NCBI GenBank assembly: GCA_033002965.1
Contig: JAURVB010000054.1
Coordinates: 1 to 64,000, forward strand
Source of the DNA: Piper betle
Lineage: Eukaryota; Streptophyta; Magnoliopsida; Piperales; Piperaceae
Length of the DNA: 64,000 bases
Reading direction: 5' to 3'
The notes under the pieces are model-generated. The model made no database searches and was not told where the DNA came from. It was given only the letters and a program-made list of their open reading frames with translations. The position numbers and the translations under genes are program-made. This document shows positions 21,230 through 32,470 of the stretch, in pieces (positions within the stretch are counted from its first letter, which is position 1; every line of letters starts with the position of its first letter).

Positions 21230-21830
21230 AGAATTAAGGTTAGAGCTATGGATTATTTTTTTCTATTTCATTTTTGTCACTAACCATATCAATGCTTAAC
21301 TCCAACTATCTTATATATTTTCTTATTGTTTTAATCCATGTTCTTTTAAGCTTATCACATTCTCTTTTAATACACTTATAAAATGAGACGATATATCTTT
21401 TAAGAAATGAAGGACGTCTTTGCATATACTAAATTATCTTAACTTGTGTTCTCTTATTCTCTTCTCAATTGATACCACCATTAATCGTGCATGCTTAACG
21501 TTGTTGGGGATTTGATTTGAAAGGGGTTTTCCACACATCCATGTCTCGGCTACTCCCATTTTATTAATATACATTTGCTTTGTTACTCAATATTTTATTC
21601 CATAAAATAGTGCGGAGAGAATATTTGTTCTATAAAATTACCTTTCAATTTCATATGAACTTGTTTGGCATATAACACCCCAAAAACAACTCTTTATTTT
21701 TGCCATCTAACTGTAATTTTATACTTGACATCATCAGTATTCCTATTTGCATTTAGTATATAACCAAGGTACTTAAGATGTCCCTTCTATGACAATTTGT
21801 GGTTTTTTAAATGAATAAATTAATTCTCCT
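21230..21830 (-). mobile_element. Degenerate LINE retrotransposon fragment (ORF2 3' region)
   Basis: Read on the minus strand, 21530-21630 gives pieces such as LSALFYGIKY, NKMGVAE and KLKGNF. These correspond to the conserved stretch after the reverse transcriptase of plant L1-type LINEs (family pattern KLKGKFYRTAIRPALLYG...W, then K(M/L)xVAEMRML). The DNA also matches the familiar antisense form of that repeat ('ctcggctactcccattttatt', 'aaggtacttaagatg'). Stops and shifts are frequent, so it is long dead. The borders are approximate. Confidence 0.7.
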
Positions 21831-22939
21831 TTATAGTTGTCTCACTAAAATTATATTTTGTTCGACTAATCTTTGGGGTTTGTGATTATTTGTCTTAATT
21901 GTGTATTAATAAGTCAAGAATTGTGATTATGAATATTTAAATATAATTTATCAATTAATGTAGGATTCTTAATTTAGGCAGAATTATATACAAAAAATTT
22001 CTTAATAATAAATAATATTTATAATAATAATTTAAATTAAGTGACTATTAATGACCTACTTGTGGAAAAATTAACAACACACGGAAGGTTAAAAAAACAC
22101 ACTAAGTGCAGTGCTTCGATATCCATTTATACTAGCATGTTACTTGCAACTTACGCAGATCATGAGAATTTTTATTTTCAATATTAAAATTTTAAATATG
22201 AATTCATAATTTTTCTAAACAAAATACATTATAAATTTCCAAGAGACTGAGTGCAAAGTAAAGAAACTAGCTACAAGAAAACAACATAAATTTTCATTGA
22301 GTATTAGTTTCTTAACAAAAATACTTTAATAAATGAGATTGTATTAACAACAACAAAAAAAGAGCAAGTATATTTATTCTTGAGTAGGTGTTGACAGGCC
22401 ATAAAAAATAAAATATTTTGAACTCAGAATGTATTTAACTGAAAATTTGAGATAAATATTTTATATTCAGTGATTAGTATTTATGTCAAAAAAGTAATTC
22501 TAACACAAGTGAAATTGATCAGTAAGTAAAAATAAAAAACTTTATAAAGAAATATTTTTCAATAAAAATATTTTAATTAAAACATTGATTAATACTAAGA
22601 ATTCTAATGCTAATTTAGGTAAAACTACATTAGTTAGTGTAGATTTTTTTAATTTAAAAAACTGAAGCAATTCTAAATTTAAGTAGAACTACATTAGCTC
22701 AATTCCAAATTTCTAAGAAAAGCATTCTACAAACCCAACTCTCCAAATTCACGCTATGCCACCCCACCCACCTCCCCCCCAACTCTATGCTTTTCATCAA
22801 AACGACCTACTTTTGAACTATGATCGAGTTGGTTTTAAGTTTCTAAATTAACTAATTTCGATCTCCCAAATAATCTCATTTCAAACTCTCAAATAATTTA
22901 GTTTCAAACTCCCAAACAAGTTAGTTTTAAGCTTCATAA

Positions 22940-23045
22940 AATTTAACAGTTTAATTATATTCGAACTTGAGTTAAGTTTAAACAATGTTATAAATATTTG
23001 AATCGATTTTGAATATATATGTTCAAAACTCGTTCAATCTCAGTT
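22940..23045 (+). repeat. Relic of the TCGA-rich element
   Basis: The stretch 'ttaacagtttaa...attcgaacttgag...tatgttcaaaactcgttc' matches 51915-52010 of the TCGA-rich element at about 51490-52105 in the same order. It is AT-shifted, as expected of an older copy. Confidence 0.5.
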
Positions 23046-23590
23046 GAGAAAAATCCCCAAAATTAGAGATCAACCACAACGAACAAAAATACTTAAGACA
23101 CCATAGTACAATATACGTTTCTAAAAAAATAAAATATGTGGGTTTCTAAAAAATAAAATATTTGGAACTGTAAACCCTATAAACACAAAATTAAAAGAAC
23201 ACTTTCAAAAGACTATATTTTATAGTTTTCATCCATATTTAAACAGTTTTTATCCGGCCTGCACTGGGGAAAAATTAAAAGATATCATCCATTGTGAGAT
23301 GATAGATTAAAAATAAATAAATTTTGTAAAAAGAATAAATGCATTATAGTATTCTTGTTATATTTAATAGAAAAAAACTTTAAACTAATCAACCCTAATA
23401 AAAAAGTTTATGGTTATATTCTAATAATTACCAAGGCCATAACAACTAACATAAGTAGATATATTTTAAACATACCTTATGCTTGAATGTTTGATGCAAA
23501 ATCAAACAAATATAAGTAGATATTAAACAATTCTATTTTATTTTTGGATCTGAAAAATTAAATATAAAATTAGAATATAGTCATACTTCA

Positions 23591-23752
23591 ACTTATTATA
23601 TAAATAATATTATAATATCAAAATAAAAAAATAATCTAAAAACACAATCATGTTAAGACAAATTAGAAAAGACTTATTATATAAATAATATTATAACATC
23701 AAAATGTAAAAATAATCTAAAAACACAATCAAGTTAAGATAAATTAAAAGAT
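23591..23752. repeat. 81-bp tandem duplication
   Basis: Two adjacent copies (23591-23671 and 23672-23752) begin 'acttattatataaataat' and both contain 'taatctaaaaacacaatca' (one base varies at the end). They differ by a handful of substitutions. Confidence 0.85.
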
Positions 23753-24343
23753 ACAATATTCACTATTAAATAAAAACCACTTAAAAATAACATGTATAAT
23801 CTAAATCATTACGTAACTCCTCCTTTTCATTATCCTCATCTTTGCTCTCCTCACTATAACGTGAACGTAACCAATCTTGAGCTAATAATACCGATACACC
23901 AGTCAAATACTGATATACCATTCCATCATAATATTAATTACAACACAATTTTTAAACACATAATGCTAATTAATCACAGACCATACATTCAATTTTAAAT
24001 TAGGTATACCTAATGATGGTGGCGATGGGTTGGCTATGGTTCAACGAGGTCAGTGAGGGTTAAACTATAACCTCTGCATTCGAGAAGGTTGGCAAGGGAT
24101 GGTGGTTGCCATCCAGCGACCTCACACAGCTGGTGGCAACCCACTGTTGCAGCCGGCCGAACAAACAAGGGGAGGGAGAGATGGTGGTCCCGACAGAACG
24201 GAGAGGGGATGGGGTTGGTGTGCATCACAGTGGTCCGGCAAGGTGCCGGCGGCACCTGTTTTCCGACGACCGAACAAGGAGAAACTCCCGGTGAGGCGAA
24301 TAAATAAATATATAGGTTAAAAAAGTAAATGATTCTAAAACGA

Positions 24344-24636
24344 AATCAAGATCTTTTGCTCATAGCTTCAGCAGCATCCTTTGCAGCCCTGAATTGTCGT
24401 GACCGTTGCTGATTCATTTTTGCCCCTAGATGCCGCACTATCTGCACAATAAACATTTCATTAGAGACAATAGGTAAATTCCCATTCTTAAGAATGTAAG
24501 TTGAACATAGTAAGACAACGAATAGAACCTCACCAATAGCCATGTATAAAACCTTTCATGGGCGAACTAGTGTAACAAGATGATCAATGTACTCAAATAT
24601 AGATTTGAACACTTCATCATATGACACAAGTGGAGG
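24344..24636 (-). pseudogene. 5'-3' exoribonuclease (XRN) gene fragment
   Basis: Two adjacent exons of an XRN-type nuclease N-terminal domain. The first, 24534-24636, encodes YDEVFKSIFEYIDH, LVTLVRP and LYMAI. The second, about 24344-24441, encodes AKMNQQRSRQFRAAKDAAEA, a hallmark of the nuclear XRN2/XRN3-like family. Splice signals are intact (CAG/CC at 24637; G/GTGAGG at 24533). Lesions: a TGA stop at 24556-24558 where the family has Arg after LVRP, and one extra G in a GGGG run near 24412, which throws the second exon out of frame. The preceding exon (MGVPAFYRWL... in the family) and all downstream exons are absent nearby. Because the intron is kept, this is a DNA-level duplication and not a processed copy. 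Confidence 0.82.
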
Positions 24637-24639
24637 CTG

Positions 24640-26285
24640 TTAAGAAAAATAAACAAAAGAATAAGCAGTTATATTAGTAAATCTGATTTCACCAGGCCGT
24701 TTATATTGAGAACAAGTTGCCAGAATTAAATGGAAAATAAAGAAACCAGTCCATCTCTATCACACAGACACTGTAAGAAACTTTTGTAAGCAAATCCGTA
24801 GTACAGGAAAATTGAATCCCATTCTCGTTTCTGTAGCTCTAACATATTTTACTCATTGGCCAAACATTCTTCAATAACACAGGAGCATCGCGATGAAATG
24901 TTATGTAAGTTTGAGAAGAGAATCAAGAAATGGTACGAGCTAGCAAATGATTAAATGCTCATTCATCCCTAACAGCAATCAGTACGGAAGCAACCACCCT
25001 CATTGAAGAATATCACGTATTGAATCAAATTAGCCCCCCAAATCCCAAACAACCCATTAGGCAGCACCGTGGCAATGCAAGTAAATTAGCAACTTCGTTA
25101 AGCTAATCAATCAATCGAAGCTAGAAAATAATTAAATGACTATTTCCTCATATTCATCCATCAAAACTTCAACAGCAACAACTGCCTCGGCAACACCACA
25201 TTGAAGAAGAAAACTACAGATTCGATTCCTCTCAAATCCGAACAAACACATTCAACAACAGACGCGGCAACTTTCTAGCCCCTGAGCAGCGGCTTAGGTC
25301 GGATGAAGGTTGACGACGACGAGGGAGGGCCGACGGCGAGATGGCGGAAGCAAGGCGTGACTGGCGGCGCTCCAAGAAACAGGGTAAGGGAGGCTGCGAA
25401 CAGGAGTAGGGAGGAACAAAAGAAGGAGGAGAAAGGAGGGAAAGCCACTGGCGCGGTGCAGCCAATGGCGAGGTCGTCACCGGTGTTTGGTGTGGGCTGG
25501 AGGTGACGCGGGGAAAATGAATTAGAGATTATAACGTGACGCGTAATTTCACTCGTTAAAATAAATTTTAAAAATATAAAATAAAATATTATATACCCAA
25601 TAATCATCTAACGTTGTGTTCAAATTTTATTAACTTAGGACAGAATACTAATTCACGCATCCTAATATAATCAACGACTTAAATTTAATTTGTGGGTGAG
25701 GGAAGGATCCTGGCACCACTGAGAGATGGCAACCGGGTGAGGAATGTGAGGCGTTTGCATGCATGTATGGGTAGATTTTTAAATAAAATTTGACTTTTAA
25801 AAGTTATGCGAGGCTTTTTTTTTCTTATTTGATTTGATTGTTGTTTAACGTTCCTTTTTTTTTCTTTTTTGTGGTTTCACCTCTTCGATTTGATTATTGT
25901 TTGTTTTTCTAATGATTTTTTCCTATCTTTAATTTTTTCTCTTTTTTTTGTTGCTGTTTGATTTGATCTCTCTTTTGTTGTTTCTTGAGTTTTTTTTAAA
26001 GTTATTTTTGTTTTGATTTTTTATTATATATTTAGTTGTTTTACTTGTTATGCTGTCGTGATTGATTATTTTCCCACGATTTTAGGGCTTATTGTTCTAT
26101 TGATTTTGTGTCAGAGTTTTCCGGAAAGATCAGTTTTTTTTCACGAATATATGAGTTTTATGCGTTTTTTTTTGTGGTAAAATGAGGATCAGGTTTTAGG
26201 AAAGTTGTCTTTGAAATAATATGATTGTATTTGGAGTTTTCTTTGCCCCATGAGATTGGATGCAATTAATTTCATTTCATGAGAT
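24640..26285. other. Spacer between XRN and ENT fragments
   Basis: No exon could be supported. The GC-rich patch 25230-25510 has frames in several phases without recognisable product; it could be a 5' leader of a minus-strand gene. From 25800 to 26270 the DNA is strongly T-rich on the plus strand, as in a plant first intron, and leads into the ENT-type exon. Confidence 0.45.
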
Positions 26286-26927
26286 GAGAATGTCAGAGTA
26301 GCAGCAGTTTCTCAGATGGTCGAGGATTGCAAAGGTGCTCATGGGTCTTCTTTCTTTGCTCGTGATAATTTGAAAAGAAAGTATAATTCAAACTCGCCCT
26401 TCATCAATGCTCCTGGAACTGGCATGCAAGGTGAGCCCCAGAGAGGATGAATGGAAACCTGTCAAGAGGCATCATTCATCACAGCTGGAAAAGGCAGATC
26501 AATATTGGGAGAAAAATCCTTGCGTGATTCCTTTAATAATGAGTTACTTGAAACAGAGATGGAGGAAAGTGTGAATTCTAATGGCGGCAGAAGTTATTTT
26601 TTCCCAGGAGATTTAGAACCTAATGAGACTGAGAGCAGGCTGTGTTCAATGAACAATAATGGTAATCTTACTCATGATCCCCATTCTCAGCCTTTCGTTT
26701 CTAAAGCTAATTTTAGTGAAGATAATTCTTCATCATTAAAAGTGGATGCTATATACACAAACAGTTTGGAGTGGCATGCCTATCGATCTACAATGGAAGT
26801 GTTGTGTGCTTCTGGTGTCATCAGTTGCGAACAGGAAGTAATGATATCAAGCCTCCGTCTTAGTTTCAATATTTCTAATGATGAGCATTTATTGGAGCTA
26901 AAGCAGTTAGTTTCAAATGACTGTTAG
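26286..26927 (+). pseudogene. ENT-domain protein fragment (C-terminal exon) with internal stop
   Basis: A single frame from about 26286 to the TAG at 26925-26927, interrupted once by TGA at 26448-26450 directly before an ATG. The last ~50 residues read EWHAYRSTMEVLCASG, CEQEVMISSLRLSFNIS and DEHLLELKQL. This resembles the ENT (EMSY N-terminal) helical domain found at the C-terminus of plant Tudor/Agenet-like chromatin proteins, where the pattern is aYRstmxALyASGpLsWEqE...LRxxLxISnDEHL. The conserved Trp is Cys here. No Agenet/Tudor exons are visible upstream, so this is either a truncated copy or a short expressed remnant starting at 26451. Family call is from memory and moderate. Confidence 0.55.
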
Positions 26928-28597
26928 AATCTGTACTCACTGTAGCTCTGTTCTTTTGTATCGTGAGAGGTTATTCTGAATATAAATATTTCGTTTTCTT
27001 TTCTTACTGTGGTTTAAGGATGATCAATGAATACAGACCATTTTTTTTTTTTTGGAGAGCTGTATACCATTTAGAAGTGTTCTGAAATAGAAGGCCGATC
27101 ATCTTATTTTGAAATATTAGGGCATCAATGTGAATTTATTGTTGATATTGCGACCTTTATTTTCCAGGGCTGTGATTGGAGGCTTTTGAAGCTAATAGCT
27201 TCCACGGGTCTAAAGGTTCCAATGGTTTTTCATCTTCTCTTGACAACACTTGCTTGTTGTATTAAACGAGTTTAGATGTGGCTGCTTACTCCTAAGTTGC
27301 TAGATGAATTGTATGGTAAGATTTTTTAGGGGTCGTTTATCTCCAAAGCGTATACTTTGACTTGGCCATGGGTGTCATCTTGCATGATTGGAAGTATGAA
27401 TATTCTTGAAAATTAGGTAATCTTTCCTATTAAATTCCTTTATTTGATCCCCATCCCCACTGATTCGGCATTACGTGGAGGATTATGATGAAATTCCATA
27501 AGTGTACTATTTTGTCTGTGTTTATTTATTCACTTCTCATGATTTGGGCAAAAAGAGCGTTTACTGACTGTCATGCTATTTACCTCCTATTTGGAGGAGT
27601 TACTGAGGAACTGATGCTAATGGATGAATTGACAATATTGAAATACTTAGTGTTAGCTTACAGACGCTCTTAAGTATGGCCAAAGGAATCCCTGATCGCC
27701 TAGGCTTTTTTTTGGTTGTAATAACATGTTTTAGTTAGATGTTTCTTTGGACAATTTGGATGTGTAATTTAATGCTTTAAATTCTTAGAGACCAGGATAT
27801 ATTCAACTTATGTTTGGTATTAAAAATGGGTCGTTGGTTTTGTTAAACATTCAAGTCTCTGTAATTTTCTTTTTGAGTCAGATATTTACTTCACACACCT
27901 TTTTTTGTAGTTCAACCAAGAAATTTTGTTTTGGTTTTGCTCGTTCTTGAGCCTAACGAAAGCATGATCTGAGCAAAGCTTTTCCACATAGGGTGGAGTT
28001 ATTTCCTAGCTTTTTCGTATGTTTTGATATATTGGATGACTTTGTTCGTGTGATAAGTCGAGTTTAGGTTCAGGGTTGTGCTCGAAGACTTTGCCCTGTG
28101 CCTATCTTTTGTTGACTTTGAGTGTATTCAATTGTCAAATAAGGAAGGTGGGTGCACAAAATACACCTACATGGTGTCTGTTCCCACTAAAGGTTAATAC
28201 GAAATTTGAGGAAAAATTGGAATTTTAGATGTTCAGTATCATATGATTATCTTCTAATGATGGTTTTTTTAATATTCATACCAATGCAGGCGTTTGTGTA
28301 CGTTCTACCTTGTGTTAGAACAGCAGTTTCCGCATCCGCACGTCAAGCTGATGTAAATGGGAAATTTGCTGCACCTCCCAGAATGCGTCAAATTACTCGT
28401 ACTTTTACTGAATGTATAACAATTATTAGAATGGTTTTTCAACTCTTGTCCTTCATTGGATGGTTGTATAACACTCAAATATGATACATGATTTGGTTAC
28501 ATATGTCATGGGATTTCATTGATGATAGTTGTTATCACCCAATTATCTTTGTGATCTAGCGTTGCCCTCAAACAAAAACTCTTCTACTATTAACTTA
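26928..28597. other. Spacer, no recognised gene
   Basis: AT-rich with T-runs. The open frame at 28206-28484 (+) includes a candidate acceptor (atgcag at about 28285-28290) followed by a more gene-like stretch (RTAVSASARQADVNGKF), but I cannot assign it. Confidence 0.4.
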
Positions 28598-28622
28598 CTA
28601 GCTGCTAGTCTGCGCAATGCGC
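28598..28622 (-). mobile_element. Probable Helitron 3' terminus
   Basis: On the minus strand a perfect short palindrome gcgca-t-tgcgc (28612-28622) is followed 10 nt later by CTAG (28598-28601) and then T. Helitrons end in a hairpin, then CTRR, and insert between A and T. The element would extend toward higher coordinates; its 5' TC end was not found. Confidence 0.45.
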
Positions 28623-28901
28623 TTCTTAATGAATAGAAATAAATCTTAATTATAATAAAAATTAAATTAAAATTTAATTATTAATATAAAAGTAATAAAG
28701 GATTTAAAACCAATCTTATTTATAATAGAAAATAATGTTTTTATTAATAGGAAATAAAATAAAATATTGTAAAATAATTAAAGAAGACGTGGTTCATAAA
28801 GAGTTTTGCTCTGAAAGATAAAAAGGGTTCTGATTTTTTTTTTAGGCTCCAATTCTACATCCTCGTATCAGCAGCACCCAACAAATTGAACAAGGTAATT
28901 T

Positions 28902-30043
28902 CTAGCGGCGTGGCCTGCCCATAACCCACAGCCTCACATCGTCGATGACTGGTCCAAAGAGTGACCGTGCCCGTCCCTTTGTGGTGGTATGCAAGGAGCT
29001 CATGAACACGATCCTTGTTCGCAGTGAGGTCGCCGTGAAGCGGAGCACTGCTCGCCCCTTGCCATTAGAATTGTAAGCCACCTTTGCTGTCTCCTTTCCT
29101 GCAAACGCCTCCACCATCATGCTCCCCTCGCATGCATTGTTTCCGTCCCCGACGGCAAATGTTAGCACGTAGGTCTTTTCCGGTGTCGTGCGGGCTACTT
29201 GCACGATGGCGCTTTCTTTCCCGGCGACTAGCTCCACCGCGCGCTTCCCCTTCGGGATGGCAAAGTGGTCAGAGTCGATGTACTTGACTGCCTGGAGGGA
29301 GTCGACGATCCAGCCCGGTTGTGGGGATTGGCGTGGTTGATGTTGGGGGGTATAAGCACTCCCCTTGAGGTCTTTGGAAGAACGCATGGCCCTTCCTCAA
29401 AATCGCCGTTCATCACCAAGTTCCCTGGGCCAAAACAATCCAAACAAACACTTCTCAAACTACTCGATCAGATACTTTTGTATTATCCAGTATCGTCGTC
29501 ATCATCAATATTATCAAATTATTATTATTATTATTATTAATCTGTAACAATGGGATTTAATTGTATATCATCAATGACGACTACTTACTCATAGTGGGAC
29601 GAGGTGGGTGAAGGACCTTGAGAGCAAGGGAGTCGACGAGGGGGCCGCACGCAACGTCCTCCTCCTCGCGGGGGTTGTGGATGACGACCTCAGCCTCCTC
29701 CCCCGCCGCCCTGAACGCCCATGAGTAGAAGTCCCACCCGCTGCTGCTGTACAGCGTCTGCATGGGGATGACGCCGCCTCCACTCGCCGGCGCCGCCGAC
29801 ACGTTGAGCCGCTCCTCCTAGGCGCAGGTTCTGGCGGTGCTACTGCCGTATGGCGGCGTCGTTGCCGAGGCGGACGGCGAAGGCCCCCTCCAGCGCCACC
29901 AGCAGCATGTCCTTCTGCGTCTGCCCCGCGTGGATGTACTCGACGTAGCCGGAGAGGCGCCACCCCCGTATGGCCCTCTTGTCGGTCACCACCGTCCCCT
30001 CAGCCATGGCTTCCGCCCTTGCTGTCCAACAAACCTCCGCATG
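28902..30043 (-). pseudogene. DUF642 cell-wall protein pseudogene
   Basis: DUF642 (BIIDXI-type) proteins are secreted cell-wall proteins with two tandem galactose-binding-like domains. The 5' exon (about 30043-29589) encodes GWRLSGYVEYIHAG, AVRLGNDAAIRQ, then ARTCA and NVSAAPASGGGVIPMQTLYSS, DFYSWAFRA, CGPLVDSLALK. It ends at a good donor (A/GTAAGT). The second exon (29424-28902) encodes NLVMNGDFEEGP, GWIVDSLQAVKYIDSDHF, GKRAVELVAGKES and FGPVIDDVRLW. Lesions: TAG at 29840-29842, a deletion removing the segment before ARTCA, TAG at 29818-29820, and a frame change near 29320-29345. The Cys of the family's LCGPV motif is Phe. The signal peptide and first residues are missing or unreadable. Strong GC bias at third positions in exon 1. 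Confidence 0.88.
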
Positions 30044-30939
30044 TAAGGGTCGGTCAGGACGTCGTTACAGAGTCTGACCCAGTGTCTAAAGTATGTTCCA
30101 ACGAAATTGATCAAATAAAAATAAATTAAAAATAAATATATTTTTTCTGGCTGAACGACCTAATAAAGTGTCTGATATTTTATATCAATAATATAATATT
30201 TTTTTACATGTGTGAAGCTAATATTATGTTATATGAAAAATTCAAATTATAATATATATTAGAATTAATTATAGTTTATACATAAAATTGATATTTAATA
30301 TTGAAAATAACCTAAAATGACTTACATAGAAAAGAGATTAATGTTCATCCTCATATTTAAGAATTTGGAATAGTATATTCACTTCAACAATCATATTAAA
30401 TCATTTACTATATATTTAGAATGATTTTAATTAGTATCACAATTTATTTTAATTAGTACCACAATTTAATAAATTTTCAAAATTTAATTCCTATGCATTT
30501 CTAAGCCAAATAAAACATAATCAATGTATAGAGGTTTTAAAGTAATCTTTGATATCAAAATATACTTTAATACTACATATACTTCTAAGGTAAAATATTA
30601 AAATATTTGATTCTTCATCCAATGTACTTCACGTACATGAAAAAAATATATAAAAGAGTTAATTACTTGTAAAAATATTTTACAAATATTAGAAGAATAA
30701 AAACTAAATATAACATTCTCACATGCTTATTATAGACATGAAGATGTTCAAATACCATTCCCATCAACACAATCATCAATATATTCTCATTCTTTAATAT
30801 TCATAATTCCAAATAAATTGGATAATGAACTTGATTTTTCTTTACCAATAAAAAATACATTAACAAGAGAAGAACATATGTTAAAAAATATATCAAAAAT
30901 AGAAAATACATGAATATAAAACATGAATTATCTTCATAT
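30044..30939. other. AT-rich spacer
   Basis: Very AT-rich, no gene recognised. It may be the decayed 3' part of the hAT element that follows on the minus strand. Confidence 0.5.
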
Positions 30940-31330
30940 TCACCTATCAACCAATCATTGGGCATATGCCAAAACTTCAAGTATTTTTGAGTTCAAATTA
31001 TTCATAGTTGAACCAATTATTTGTTCTCCTACTACTAAATGTTAATTCGGAGGCAACTGCTAATATAGGAAAAACTAAAACATTGTGAATAATTTTTCTC
31101 AAAATAAGATATTTTACTATGTTCAATTTCTATCGTGATAATATATCAAATTATTTATTTACTCTATCTACAAAAGGAATAGTTGGTTCATCCAAATAAT
31201 TCTCCAAATCAGTTCATGTTGGCTCATTTAATGAACGTTTCATAATCAATTTTCTTAATCCTTTCAATCCCCTACTTGGGTCTCTAATAAGATGAATACT
31301 TGATGAACTTTCAATATAATAGAGGGTTTG
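30940..31330 (-). pseudogene. hAT transposase remnant (C-terminal dimerisation domain)
   Basis: On the minus strand, in one frame with several stops: ENYLDEPTIP, FDILSR, KYLILRKIIHNVLVFPIL, AVASELTFSS, and a diverged distal part near CPMIG. This follows the hATC pattern (YL.EP..P...FDIL.WWK.N..KYP.LS.IA.D.LAIP.STVASES.FS.GGR). At least five in-frame stops show it is dead. Confidence 0.75.
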
Positions 31331-31742
31331 TTTGACACACATTTAGCCATAGATTTTACATTAATTTTATTTTTTGAATTTTCCCATTGTAATATAATAT
31401 TTCTTTATTCAAATATTTTTTTAAAAAAATGATTTTAATTTTTATGCTAATTGACATGAGAGAAACTAAAAATAAAAGAGATAACGATTACACAAATGAG
31501 ATATTAATTATTTGTGAGAAAAAATATTTATAATGAAAAAAATAATTAGATAATAAAATAAATATGAGATGAAAATAATTTCTTATATTGACTGAATTTT
31601 GACCGTGTCTAACCGTGACCGCCTTGACTAAAGAATTTTGACCGTGGATGACTGACTTTTTTTCCCGAGGTTAAGTGGACGGACATGGATAATGTGTTGT
31701 CTTGCGTTCAATCAACTGACGCCCACCCCTATTAATATGAGA

Positions 31743-31749
<7 letters not shown>

Positions 31750-31816
<67 letters not shown>
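31750..31816. repeat. (TA)n microsatellite
   Basis: Long uninterrupted TA tract at the left edge of repeat E2. Confidence 0.95.
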
Positions 31817-31819
<3 letters not shown>

Positions 31820-31849
31820 GGCGGATTGAGTGTGCCTGGGACAAAAATT

Positions 31850-32470
31850 TTTTTGGCTGCCGCGGGCAGAACCTAACCGTCCTCCGACCAGATCTGGCTA
31901 GTGTCAGTTGGACTTGGCTAATTGCGGTTAGATTTTGTCGTGCCTTGAAAAAGAAATTCTGCTACTACAGGATCTGGCCGCCGCTGGCCAAGTCCGACTA
32001 GGTCTAGCAGATGCCACGCCTCTCAATGCCAATGCCCCTATCCGCTGCCCTCAACCCCAATATGTTGCCCCAAGATACGTTGTCACCCCCTCATCGATCC
32101 CGACGCAACCTAGCCGCCCAAATCCGCTAACCACCCCACATCCTTGCCACACATTGCCGCGCACCCCTGCGCCATGACTGTTGTCCCTCGTGTAGCCCAC
32201 AGCGGCGAGACTTATCACGCAGCCGATCTGCCACCATTCGTGAGGCCCACTACGGTGCCACGGCCTCATGGCCCTTAATGTTGCTGCCACCACCGCCGCT
32301 GTGCGGCCCAATCTAGTCGTGGCTAGGCCCAGCCGGTCGTGGCCGGAACCTGGCCACCGGCAAAGGTGGGGGTGGAAGATTTTTTTTTTGTTTTTATAAA
32401 ATCTAGGCTATCTTAATAACTGGACGACCCATATTAGACCTCAAGGCAAGAACATGTTCTTGCCCTGGGC
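31850..32470 (+). repeat. Dispersed repeat E2
   Basis: Second copy of the E1 repeat (see 1012-1936), with homology clearest from about 31935 to 32440. Here the (TA)n tract is on the left and not the right. The end 'gcaagaacatgttcttgc' (32443-32460) is a perfect palindrome. No protein seen. Confidence 0.55.

Larger units (their letters stand above)
21831..24343. other. AT-rich intergenic DNA
   Basis: No genes recognised. A GC-richer patch at 24010-24300 has overlapping short frames in several phases, none with a recognisable product. It includes the two repeats listed separately (22940-23045 and 23591-23752). Confidence 0.55.

Noticed and set aside
24646..24720. First exon of XRN just upstream of the fragment
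   Set aside because: A few codons on the minus strand resemble the family's LYLDMNG stretch but need an indel and lack flanking support.
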